A DNA stretch of 26,368 bases from Anaerolineaceae bacterium UBA5211 (GTDB taxonomy: Bacteria > Chloroflexota > Anaerolineae > Anaerolineales > Anaerolineaceae), in assembly GCA_002412595.1 (NCBI GenBank), contig DHVJ01000013.1, forward strand, positions 1 to 26,368, written 5' to 3'. This document shows, piece after piece, positions 1 through 7,523 of the stretch. The notes beneath the pieces are model-generated. The model was not told where the DNA came from, did not search any database, and saw nothing but the letters and a program-made list of their open reading frames with translations. Within the stretch, counting starts at the first letter, position 1. The number at the start of each line of letters is the position of its first letter. Position numbers and translations under genes: made by a program.

Positions 1-1410
1 ATTGAAACCTGGTATTCTTACGGCAGCCAACCGGTACAGATTAATTTATCAGTCCCGCAATACACCCCTGAAAATGACGTAGTCGCTATACAGTTCAATC
101 CTTTCGTGTGGATGGAGCCGCTTCCCATGCATCAGGAAAGCGATTATGAGTGGTCATTTACGCTTTATAGCCCTCAGCAGTACCTGAACAATGCCCAATT
201 CCGTTTCTGCCGCAATTTCCAATGCGGTTTAGCGGATGATGCGCAAACCAGCGGCCAAAACAGCACGGGGTTTGCGTTGAACCTGGATGACCAGAGCATG
301 ATGAACATTGATTATGCGCTGGAAACCTGGGCGGGTTTGGCACAAGCCGATTATGGGTTGCAGCCAATCGGAATCCCGACTAATAATATCTACATTAAAG
401 GGGTTGAACTTGACCCGTATTTTGATAAAAAAGATATGTCCACTTATGAATGGGGCCTGGTCAATGCAGCCGTAACCGGGACTAATTTGTTGGTATTATC
501 CCCCACCTGGACATTCAGGGAATATTCAACTTCCGGAATTACTCTGCAAACCGGTAGTGATTTGCTGTACATTGATTATGATGCCATAGACGAATTTGCG
601 AGTGAAGCTGGATTGACTTTGGGCATGTATCCGCAACCGCGCTTTGAAACCAGCACATCGGACTATTGGTATAACGCGGAAAGGTCCTTTAATTGGTGGC
701 AGGATTGGTTTACGCGTTACCAGCGCTTTATCCTGCATTATGCTGATTATGCCGAGCAGCATGGCATTCAAACGCTGATCATCGGCGGCAGCGAAGTTGC
801 ACCCGCTTTCCCGACCGGAAAATTGCCCAATGGAAATTCTGCCAATGCACCGTATGACATCGGTGATAAATGGAGCGCATTGATTGATGAGGTGCGCGGA
901 CATTTTAGCGGTCAAATTTTCTTCGCCCTGCCCTATTCCAATAATATGGAAGACATGCCGGACTTCCTTGCGAAAGTTGATGCTTTATATGTTGAATTGG
1001 ATACAGCCCTGAGTGCCTCCAATTCTCCTACACTGGATGAATTAGAATCACGCGCATCGGAAATACTGGATGGCGGAGTATATAAGCTATACGCAACGTA
1101 TCAAAAACCGATCATCATTGCCATGGATTATCCATCCCTGGATGGTAGTGCTTCCAACTGCTTAAATTACAGCAGTTCCTGCCGGGAATATTTACAAACC
1201 AACGATACCCCGCTTAAATACGTGGACCAGGAAGAACAGGCGCAGATTTATCAGGCGATAATTGAGGAAAGCATACAACGCAGTTGGATCTATGGTTTAG
1301 TTTCACAAGGCTTCAATCCAAGTGTGCAGGTATTGGATAGTTCCAGTTCGACGTATGGAAAATCGGCTGAGATCGTCTTGACTTATTATTTCAACGCTTT
1401 ATCGCAATAA
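1..1410 (+). CDS. GH113-like TIM-barrel glycosidase, 5'-truncated
   Basis: The frame is open from base 1, so the N terminus lies outside the window; 469 residues are visible. Residues about 1-80 look like a beta-sandwich or carbohydrate-binding module ending in a CRNFQCG motif. The rest resembles the GH113-like (beta-mannanase-related) TIM barrel: a VELDPYFDKKD strand near the start, an IIGGSE segment (Glu265, where the family acid/base is expected), and a C-terminal GFNPS...GKSAE segment typical of these proteins. Where a GH113 nucleophile Glu would precede a YPS motif I see IIIAMDYPS, so that Glu seems to be missing (Ala374 by my alignment by eye). It may be a non-catalytic or divergent glycan-binding protein. 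A signal peptide would lie in the missing part. It ends at a strong terminator. Confidence 0.62.
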   Translation: METWYSYGSQPVQINLSVPQYTPENDVVAIQFNPFVWMEPLPMHQESDYEWSFTLYSPQQYLNNAQFRFCRNFQCGLADDAQTSGQNSTGFALNLDDQSMMNIDYALETWAGLAQADYGLQPIGIPTNNIYIKGVELDPYFDKKDMSTYEWGLVNAAVTGTNLLVLSPTWTFREYSTSGITLQTGSDLLYIDYDAIDEFASEAGLTLGMYPQPRFETSTSDYWYNAERSFNWWQDWFTRYQRFILHYADYAEQHGIQTLIIGGSEVAPAFPTGKLPNGNSANAPYDIGDKWSALIDEVRGHFSGQIFFALPYSNNMEDMPDFLAKVDALYVELDTALSASNSPTLDELESRASEILDGGVYKLYATYQKPIIIAMDYPSLDGSASNCLNYSSSCREYLQTNDTPLKYVDQEEQAQIYQAIIEESIQRSWIYGLVSQGFNPSVQVLDSSSSTYGKSAEIVLTYYFNALSQ

Positions 1411-1424
1411 TAATTTTGACATAA

Positions 1425-1473
1425 AAAATAGTAAAAGTGGGAAGCTAGAAATGGTTCCCACTTTTACTATTTT
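1425..1473. terminator. Bidirectional intrinsic terminator
   Basis: A perfect 19-bp inverted repeat (1425-1443 paired with 1455-1473) with an 11-nt loop lies between the convergent glycosidase-like gene and the MFS gene. The outer stem is A/T-rich (AAAATAGT / ACTATTTT), so each strand reads as a hairpin with a U-rich tail. The GC core is GTGGGAA / TTCCCAC. It sits 15 nt after the plus-strand stop and 3 nt after the minus-strand stop, so it can serve both transcripts. Confidence 0.85.
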
Positions 1474-1475
1474 AA

Positions 1476-2792
1476 TCAGCTGGCAGAACCCCTCTTTTTT
1501 GCCAGTTTCGCTCTTTCTCCCAATTCCGTATGTAATTCATCAATATCACCGGTGATGATCCGGGAAGTCAGGAAGAAGAAGATGCCGCACAAGATCCACG
1601 TGCTGATGCATATCAACAGCATGGCTGTCCCGCGTGGACTGGGATTGTTGGACTTGCGCAGCGAATCTGCCAGGATGCCGGTGATCAGCGGGGAAAGTGC
1701 AGCACCGCTGGATTCGATAAAATATTGGATGGCCAAAGAAGTACTCCTGATTTCCGGTAATGCAATGTCATTGACTGTAGAAGTGACATTGGGAGAAGCA
1801 AAGGGAATAAAGAAAGCTGTCAGTGCCAATAAAACACCGAATAAGAGTTTATTTTCAACAGGGGCATTCAGGGTAATAAAAAGCAGCAAAGCACCCATTA
1901 AAACACCGGTCATGGATACCAACACACGCCCCTTCTTCGTTTTTTTGAAAAAATAGTCGCCCAAAGCGCCGCCCACAGGGTATCCTAAAGCTAGAATCAA
2001 AATTGCAGGTGCCATGGTCATTAATACTTCCGATTCCAAATAGCCGCGCTCGTCTGCCAGATAGATGAATATGAAAGAAGTAATGGTGTTCCAGGGAAAC
2101 ACGCCGAAAAAGCCCTGCAGGTACATATAAATCAGACTTTTCTTCTTGAAGACATCTTTGACTTTTGACCACTCAAAGCGGAAGTTACCCACCTCCTCCA
2201 GATTATCAAATTCGGGTTCGCTGGTACCGCGCGGGATATCTTTGACTGTAAAGAAGATCACAATGGATAAAACGATGCCCAAACCGCCGGTGATGAAGAA
2301 AATATTGCGCCAGCCGGCTGTTACAGCCAGGGTGGTAGCCAGAATAAGACCGGCCATGTAACCTAATGGTTGTGTCAATTGCAGCAGACCATAGATCTTT
2401 CCGCGTTTTTCAGGCGAAAAATAATCGGCTATCAGGCTGTAAAGACCCGGATAACTCGAGTCATCCACACCGGTGGAAGCCCGCGTAATCAGGAAAGTAT
2501 TGTAAGAAGGCGCAATGGCACTCAACCAGGTGGTGGCGCCCCAAATGAATGAGGCTAACGAGAGCAGTTTGCCGCGCGAATAGCGATCGTATAAATACCC
2601 CCACAGCGGGTAAAAAAACGCGCCCACCACCAGCGCGGCGGTGGATATGGCTCCCCACTGGGTGTCGGTCAAATTCCACTCATCGTAAATCTGTGCTGCC
2701 ATGGGGTTAATGAGCAGCTTATCGGTTTGGTGCAATAACATGAAAATAAAGAAAATTATGACAATTAAATTACGATATTTGCCGGCTTTCAT
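1476..2792 (-). CDS. MFS transporter (spinster-like)
   Basis: A 438-residue inner-membrane secondary transporter with about twelve hydrophobic helices, the usual length for the major facilitator superfamily. Helix 1 is at residues 9-27. The loop 2-3 signature GYLYDRYSRGK (65-75) matches MFS motif A. A TGVDDSSYPGLYSLIADYF segment followed by PEKRGKIYG is typical of the spinster/hexuronate-like branch. The long central loop (about 185-215, acidic and polar) separates the two six-helix halves. The ATG at 2792 is preceded by a perfect AGGAGG (2798-2803) with a 5-nt spacer, which fixes the start. The gene is monocistronic, with its own promoter (2847-2874) and terminator. The substrate cannot be read from the sequence; the neighbouring glycosidase-like gene converges on it and gives only weak support for a sugar or organic acid. 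Confidence 0.85.
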   Translation of the reverse strand: MKAGKYRNLIVIIFFIFMLLHQTDKLLINPMAAQIYDEWNLTDTQWGAISTAALVVGAFFYPLWGYLYDRYSRGKLLSLASFIWGATTWLSAIAPSYNTFLITRASTGVDDSSYPGLYSLIADYFSPEKRGKIYGLLQLTQPLGYMAGLILATTLAVTAGWRNIFFITGGLGIVLSIVIFFTVKDIPRGTSEPEFDNLEEVGNFRFEWSKVKDVFKKKSLIYMYLQGFFGVFPWNTITSFIFIYLADERGYLESEVLMTMAPAILILALGYPVGGALGDYFFKKTKKGRVLVSMTGVLMGALLLFITLNAPVENKLLFGVLLALTAFFIPFASPNVTSTVNDIALPEIRSTSLAIQYFIESSGAALSPLITGILADSLRKSNNPSPRGTAMLLICISTWILCGIFFFLTSRIITGDIDELHTELGERAKLAKKRGSAS

Positions 2793-2846
2793 GCTTTCCT
2801 CCTGCCTATGTCTTTTGGCTTTGTTGAATTATGTGCAATTTGACTA

Positions 2847-2874
2847 ATTATATAAATTTAAGAGCTGATTTCAA
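2847..2874 (-). promoter_or_regulatory. Sigma-70-like promoter of the MFS gene
   Basis: Read on the minus strand this is TTGAAA, a 16-nt spacer, then a perfect TATAAT. The -35 hexamer (2869-2874) directly abuts the first possible ATG (2875) of the divergent helicase gene. Initiation near 2840 would give a leader of about 45 nt containing the AGGAGG Shine-Dalgarno. On the plus strand the same AT-rich stretch offers TATAAA (2851-2856) as a possible -10 for the helicase, without a convincing -35. Confidence 0.65.
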
Positions 2875-5454
2875 ATGATTTTCGGTTATTATTTAATAAT
2901 AGAAAATATGACCGAAAAACAGCAGCCATTTGAACGCTTTATCTATGCCCTTGAACGAGGCGATTTTTCGAATCTGATCACCACCCGATGGCATAAACCC
3001 GAGCAGCAAGCCAGCCTGGTTGATTTTCCACCGGATCTGGATAACTGTTTGACTGATTATCTGCAACAAAGCGGTTTTACCGGTTTATACAGCCACCAGG
3101 CCGAGAGTTTTAATGCCGTCCGGCAAGGTAAAAATATTATTGTCTCAACGGGCACCTCCAGCGGTAAAACCTGGTGCTATAACCTGCCGGTGCTGCACAC
3201 CATGCTGCAAATTCCCGCAGCGCGCGCGCTGTACCTCTTCCCCACCAAAGCATTGACCGAAGATCAATACAAAAAGCTGGAGGGTATCAACACTTTTGTC
3301 TCGAGCAATGCGCCCAGTTCAGGCGGAACGGTTATTCGGGCCGGTATTTATGATGGCGATACGCCAGCCGCCAAACGTAAATCTATACGCAATAACGCCG
3401 ATATCATCCTGACCAATCCGGATATGCTGCATATCGGCATCCTGCCGCATCATACCGTTTGGGCTGATTTTCTTGGCAATTTGCGCTTTATCGTGTTGGA
3501 TGAGGTGCATACTTACCGGGGTGTTTTTGGATCGCATGTGGCCAATGTCATACGCCGGTTGAAACGAGTACTGAATTTCTATGGCGCACAGCCTGTTTTT
3601 ATCCTGTCCTCAGCCACCATTCAGAACCCGCTTGAATTGGCCGAGGGTTTGATTGAGGAACCTTTTACCGCAATTACACAGGACGGTTCTTACCAGCCGG
3701 AGCGCTACTATTTTTTCCTCAATCCGCCAATTGTTAACCCGGACCTGGGGCTGCGGCGCGGGTTGATCGACCAGAGCGTGGAGCTGGAACAGAGGGCGTT
3801 GGATGCTAATATTCAGTCCCTGGTTTTTGCGCGTTCGCGTAAAACAGTTGAGTTGACCCTGCGTAGTCTAAATGAGCGCTATCATCCTGAGGAAAGGCCG
3901 CTAATGCAGGGCTATCGCAGCGGTTATTTACCGCGTGAAAGACGCGCCATTGAAAGTGGATTACGGGATGGCGCGATCAAAGCGGTCGTTTCCACCAATG
4001 CCATGGAATTGGGCATCGATATGGGCGGCGTGGACGCGGTCCTGTTAATGGGTTATCCTGGCACAGTGGCCAGCTTCCTGCAGCAATCCGGGCGCGCTGG
4101 CCGGCGCCAACGCCCTTCCCTTTCCGTACTGGTGGCCTCTTCATCGCCGGTGGACCAATACATCATCCGTCATCCGGATTATGTCAGGGGAAAGAATCCT
4201 GAAAAAGCCCTTTTGGATCCCAATAATCCCTTGCTTTTATTGAATCACTTGCGCTGTGCCTTATTTGAATTGCCCTTTGTTGAGGGAGAAATGTTTGGCA
4301 AGCTGACCTGGGAACAAATCCAGCCTTTCCTGACAGTTTTACACGACCTTTCTCAGGCCGCTGAGAAAAATAACCAGTTTTACTGGATGTCGGATCAATA
4401 TCCTTCCAACGAAATTTCCCTGCGCAACATCAGCGGGCAGTCTTTTGCCCTGCGCTTGGTCAATGGGGATGACCAGGCAACCCGCATTGGTGAAATGGAT
4501 TACCAAAGCGCTCCCAAGATGGTTCATCCCGAGGCAATTTATTTGCATAATGGGGAGAGTTACCGTGTCCAGCGGCTGGATTACAGCACCAATGAAGCCG
4601 ACCTGGAACCTTTCAACGGAGCCTATTTTACAGAAGCGAAAGTAAATTCTGAAGTGGAAATGCTGGAAACCTTGCGCCAATCGGATCTGGAAGCCTACAG
4701 TAAAGAATTATCTGACCTGAATGTTATTGAGCTGGTCACTGGATATAAGAAAATTGATTGGCAGACGCGCGAGATCCTCAGCCACCATGAACTGGAAATG
4801 CCCTCTAACCAACTGCGCACGGTTGGGCTGGCACTTAAGTTCAGCGCGGAAATGGTGGATGCCCTGCGCGCTGAAGCCGTTTGGAGTAACGATGCTAACC
4901 AATATGGCAGCTCATGGCCTAACATCCGCAGGCAGGTCCTGGCGCGCGACCAGTACCGCTGTCAGGTATGCGGGCAGTCCGGTGAGGCCAATTGGCTGCA
5001 TGTTCACCATAAAGTGCCCTTCCGCACCTTTTACACCACTGAAGAGGCTAACAGGCCTGAAAATCTGGTCACTTTATGCCCAAACTGCCACCGCTTTGCT
5101 GAACAAAACGTCAAAATACGCAGCGGCTTAGGCGGATTCGCCTATCTGTTTGCGCAAATTGCCCCGCTGCATTTGATGTGCGACCAACACGATATTGGTT
5201 ATTTTGCCGACCCGCTATCTAAATATAACCAAAAACAGCCCATGGTTGTCATTTACGACCAATTCCCCGGCGGCATCGGGCTATCAGCGGAATTGTATAA
5301 TGTCACCGGAAAAGTGATCGCGGACTGCCGTGAGGTCATCTTGGCATGTGAATGCCGGGACGGATGTCCGGCATGCGTGGGCCCGGCTGGTGAAAATGGA
5401 CTGGGCGGTAAGGAAGCTGCTTTGCAGATCACTAACCAACTTCTCCGGAAATAG
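2875..5454 (+). CDS. mrfA: MrfA-like DEAD/DEAH helicase with internal HNH nuclease motif
   Basis: An 859-residue superfamily 2 helicase of the MrfA/YprA (Hrq1-related) type. Visible motifs are Walker A GTSSGKT (93-99), DEVH (209-212), SAT (246-248), the TNAMELGIDMGG motif V region (374-385) and QQSGRAGRR (403-411). The C-terminal DUF1998/MZB zinc region has C825, C827, C831 and C834 (CxCxxxCPxC). An extra module at about 685-745 carries CQVC (696-699), VHH (710-712), ENL (729-731) and CPNCH (735-739), a complete zinc-type HNH endonuclease signature. It lies inside the DUF1998 region, before GLGGFAYLF. In Bacillus subtilis MrfA acts with the MrfB exonuclease in mitomycin damage repair, and the same pair is adjacent here. 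The start is uncertain: neither ATG 2875 nor ATG 2908 (MTEKQQ) has a clear Shine-Dalgarno, and the second looks more like family N termini. Confidence 0.9.
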   Translation: MIFGYYLIIENMTEKQQPFERFIYALERGDFSNLITTRWHKPEQQASLVDFPPDLDNCLTDYLQQSGFTGLYSHQAESFNAVRQGKNIIVSTGTSSGKTWCYNLPVLHTMLQIPAARALYLFPTKALTEDQYKKLEGINTFVSSNAPSSGGTVIRAGIYDGDTPAAKRKSIRNNADIILTNPDMLHIGILPHHTVWADFLGNLRFIVLDEVHTYRGVFGSHVANVIRRLKRVLNFYGAQPVFILSSATIQNPLELAEGLIEEPFTAITQDGSYQPERYYFFLNPPIVNPDLGLRRGLIDQSVELEQRALDANIQSLVFARSRKTVELTLRSLNERYHPEERPLMQGYRSGYLPRERRAIESGLRDGAIKAVVSTNAMELGIDMGGVDAVLLMGYPGTVASFLQQSGRAGRRQRPSLSVLVASSSPVDQYIIRHPDYVRGKNPEKALLDPNNPLLLLNHLRCALFELPFVEGEMFGKLTWEQIQPFLTVLHDLSQAAEKNNQFYWMSDQYPSNEISLRNISGQSFALRLVNGDDQATRIGEMDYQSAPKMVHPEAIYLHNGESYRVQRLDYSTNEADLEPFNGAYFTEAKVNSEVEMLETLRQSDLEAYSKELSDLNVIELVTGYKKIDWQTREILSHHELEMPSNQLRTVGLALKFSAEMVDALRAEAVWSNDANQYGSSWPNIRRQVLARDQYRCQVCGQSGEANWLHVHHKVPFRTFYTTEEANRPENLVTLCPNCHRFAEQNVKIRSGLGGFAYLFAQIAPLHLMCDQHDIGYFADPLSKYNQKQPMVVIYDQFPGGIGLSAELYNVTGKVIADCREVILACECRDGCPACVGPAGENGLGGKEAALQITNQLLRK

Positions 5455-5468
5455 CAAAAGCTTATGTT

Positions 5469-6674
5469 ATGAGCGAATTACTGGATCATTTGAAAACCCT
5501 GGGTTTAAAGGTCGATAAAGCGGCAGATATCCAGCCGTCGGAAAAGCAGCTGACGCTAGACCAGGTGATCCACGGGCGTTGGCTGGATGAGACCAGGAAA
5601 GGTGTTTATATCGTTGAAAAAGACATCCCGCTGGGAAGCAATCATGGCAAAATCGCCTTGGATCCACCGCAGGAATTTAATACCTTGTCCCGATTTGTTG
5701 AAATCCAACCCGAAAAACAACTGGGCAGCCTGCTATTCATCGATACAGAAACTTCCAGCCTGAGCACTGGCGCGGGTTCTTTCGTGTTCATGGTGGGATT
5801 GGCTTATTTCGACCAGGAGAACTTAAAGGTCATTCAACTATTTATGGATTCTCCCCGCGATGAATTGGAATATTTGGTATATCTGGACTCCATTCTGGCA
5901 AATTTTGACACTTTTGTCAGCTATAACGGGAAATCTTTTGATATTCCCATGTTGAGAAGTCGTTTTATTATGAACCACTTACCAGTCCAATTTGGGGATT
6001 ACCAGCATATCGATTTGCTGCATATCGCCCGGCGCATCTGGAAATTGCGCTTGGAATCGCGCAAATTGGGCGATATCGAACGGGAAATCCTGGCCTACCA
6101 GCGCAGTGAAGAAGAAATTCCCGGTTGGTTGGTTCCGCAAATCTATTTTGATTATATGGAATCCGGAGACGCACACCCTTTGAACGGTGTTTTTTATCAT
6201 AACGAGATTGACGTGATCTCTCTGGCGGCTTTATTCATCCATATCAATCAATTACTGCTCAACCAATTATCCGAAAAGGAACGCGACAGCCGTGATGCCG
6301 TTGCAGTGGCTTATTCCCTCAGCAAGCTGGGCATGTGGGACCTTTCCGAGGCGTTTTTCAAGGATGGTTTGACGAAAGACCTGCCGCAAGCTCTTCAAAT
6401 TGAAGCAGCCCGCAATTTTGCCAATTCGTTAAAACGCCAGGGCCGATGGGAAGAAGCTGTTGAATACTGGCATTCCGCTGCGGAAAACAGCGATTATTTC
6501 GCCTGTATTGAATTGGCAAAATATTACGAACATCGTGAAAAGACCTATGAAACAGCGTTACAATGGGCACAACGAGCTGCGCATATCGCAGAGGAACAAA
6601 ACCTGGACATGGTAGAAATCACCCACCGTCTGGAACGATTGTCAGAGAAAAGCGAGAGACATCATGAAAGATAA
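5469..6674 (+). CDS. mrfB: MrfB-like DEDDh 3'-5' exonuclease
   Basis: A 401-residue protein of the YprB/MrfB family (RNase_H_2 fold). The catalytic residues visible are D92 and E94 (FIDTETSSL), D158 (YNGKSFDIP), and H244 with D248 (YHNEIDVIS), which make a complete DEDDh set. An N-terminal segment of about 80 residues includes VIHGRW and GVYIVEKDIPLG, as in the family. Residues about 275-395 form helical TPR-like repeats (AYSLSKLGMWDLSEAFF, LKRQGRWEEAVEYW, ALQWAQRAAHIAEE). The gene follows mrfA by 14 nt on the same strand and overlaps the next gene by 11 nt, so the three are probably co-transcribed. The family member in Bacillus is a metal-dependent exonuclease working with MrfA in excision of mitomycin adducts. 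The same role here is inferred from motif set and synteny. Confidence 0.87.
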   Translation: MSELLDHLKTLGLKVDKAADIQPSEKQLTLDQVIHGRWLDETRKGVYIVEKDIPLGSNHGKIALDPPQEFNTLSRFVEIQPEKQLGSLLFIDTETSSLSTGAGSFVFMVGLAYFDQENLKVIQLFMDSPRDELEYLVYLDSILANFDTFVSYNGKSFDIPMLRSRFIMNHLPVQFGDYQHIDLLHIARRIWKLRLESRKLGDIEREILAYQRSEEEIPGWLVPQIYFDYMESGDAHPLNGVFYHNEIDVISLAALFIHINQLLLNQLSEKERDSRDAVAVAYSLSKLGMWDLSEAFFKDGLTKDLPQALQIEAARNFANSLKRQGRWEEAVEYWHSAAENSDYFACIELAKYYEHREKTYETALQWAQRAAHIAEEQNLDMVEITHRLERLSEKSERHHER

Positions 6675-6921
6675 AGCGTTAAAACTGATCTGGAAAGCCA
6701 ACGGCTATTTGGATGCCCAGCTGATCAAGAATTATCTGGAATCATTCGGCATCACAGTTTATGACTTTGAGGAAAGCGTCGGTTTATCATACGGGTTGAC
6801 CAGCGGCCCATTGGGAGAGGTTGAGCTGTATGTTCCAACTGCGCAGGCGGAAGAAGCCGACGGATATATGCGCCAATATGCCCAAGCCAGCGGCCAGGAT
6901 GTACCTGACGAAGATCAGTAG
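6664..6921 (+). CDS. DUF2007 small protein
   Basis: An 85-residue protein with the look of the DUF2007 (putative signal transducing protein) family: an N-terminal strand (LKLIWKANGYLDAQLIKNYLES) that resembles a PII/ACT-like half fold, then GITVYDFEES, a GLTSGPLGEVELYV strand and a helix with AEEADGYM. No catalytic or metal-binding motif is visible. It starts inside mrfB (11-nt overlap), which suggests translational coupling. Its last 7 bases overlap the convergent 3' end of the mocA-like gene. The molecular function of DUF2007 is unknown; a link to repair rests only on position. Confidence 0.75.
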   Translation: MKDKALKLIWKANGYLDAQLIKNYLESFGITVYDFEESVGLSYGLTSGPLGEVELYVPTAQAEEADGYMRQYAQASGQDVPDEDQ

Positions 6922-7523
6922 CTTGCGCGTTTTACCAGCGCTTGCCGGTAATCTTCAGCCGAATCGATATCCAGCAGCAGGTTTTCATCCGGCCAATCCA
7001 CCCATGCGACTTTATGCTGCGCAAGCAGGCTTTTCGCCCCGCGGTCCCCGCTGATGGTCATCAATTCCGGGAACAAGGTACGCCGGAATAGAACCGGGTT
7101 GCATTGCTGTGAACCTACGCGCGGCGCCGCAATGGACGCGTTTGTATCCAGAAACGTTTCGCTGATTTGCCCAATCAGGGCCGGGGTGATAAAAGGCTGG
7201 TCGGATAAGAAAATAAATGCGCCGTCGATGTCCTCCGGCAGCGCCTCCACCCCGCGTTGGATCGATGAGCTCATACCTGCCTGCCATTGCGGGTTGAATA
7301 CAAATTTGACAGTTGGATGATGGATGACTCTACGGATTTCATCCGCTTGGCTGCCCAGGATGATATAAATCGGCGCTATGCCTGCTTGGCTGACCACATC
7401 AATGATTGAATTGATCAGGTAATCATTTCCCCAGCTTAAAAGTTGTTTGGGAGAATCCAAACGGCTGGATCCTCCCGCGGCCATGATCAGACCGGCAATT
7501 TTAGCGTCCTTTTTTGAGGACAC
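6915..7523 (-). CDS. mocA: MocA-like molybdenum cofactor nucleotidyltransferase
   Basis: A 202-residue NTP-transferase. The N-terminal nucleotide-binding signature is LIMAAGGSSRLDSPKQLLSW (12-31). LSDQPF (106-111) is the metal-binding region, and GDRGAK (159-164) and DIDSAEDY (185-192) match MocA. MocA transfers CMP from CTP to molybdopterin, releasing pyrophosphate, to make the dinucleotide cofactor used by xanthine-dehydrogenase-type enzymes. It is the last gene of the minus-strand operon, directly after the molybdenum-binding subunit and overlapping it by 23 nt. The start is GTG at 7523; GGAAGGA lies 4 nt upstream and the next in-frame Met (residue 14) would remove the active-site loop. 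A MobA-type guanylyltransferase is less likely given the neighbour. No terminator is visible at its end. Confidence 0.85.
   Translation of the reverse strand: MSSKKDAKIAGLIMAAGGSSRLDSPKQLLSWGNDYLINSIIDVVSQAGIAPIYIILGSQADEIRRVIHHPTVKFVFNPQWQAGMSSSIQRGVEALPEDIDGAFIFLSDQPFITPALIGQISETFLDTNASIAAPRVGSQQCNPVLFRRTLFPELMTISGDRGAKSLLAQHKVAWVDWPDENLLLDIDSAEDYRQALVKRASY

Noticed and set aside
4721..5131. 136-codon plus-strand frame inside the helicase gene
   Set aside because: It runs in an alternative frame through the DUF1998/HNH region and has no independent start signal or recognisable domain.
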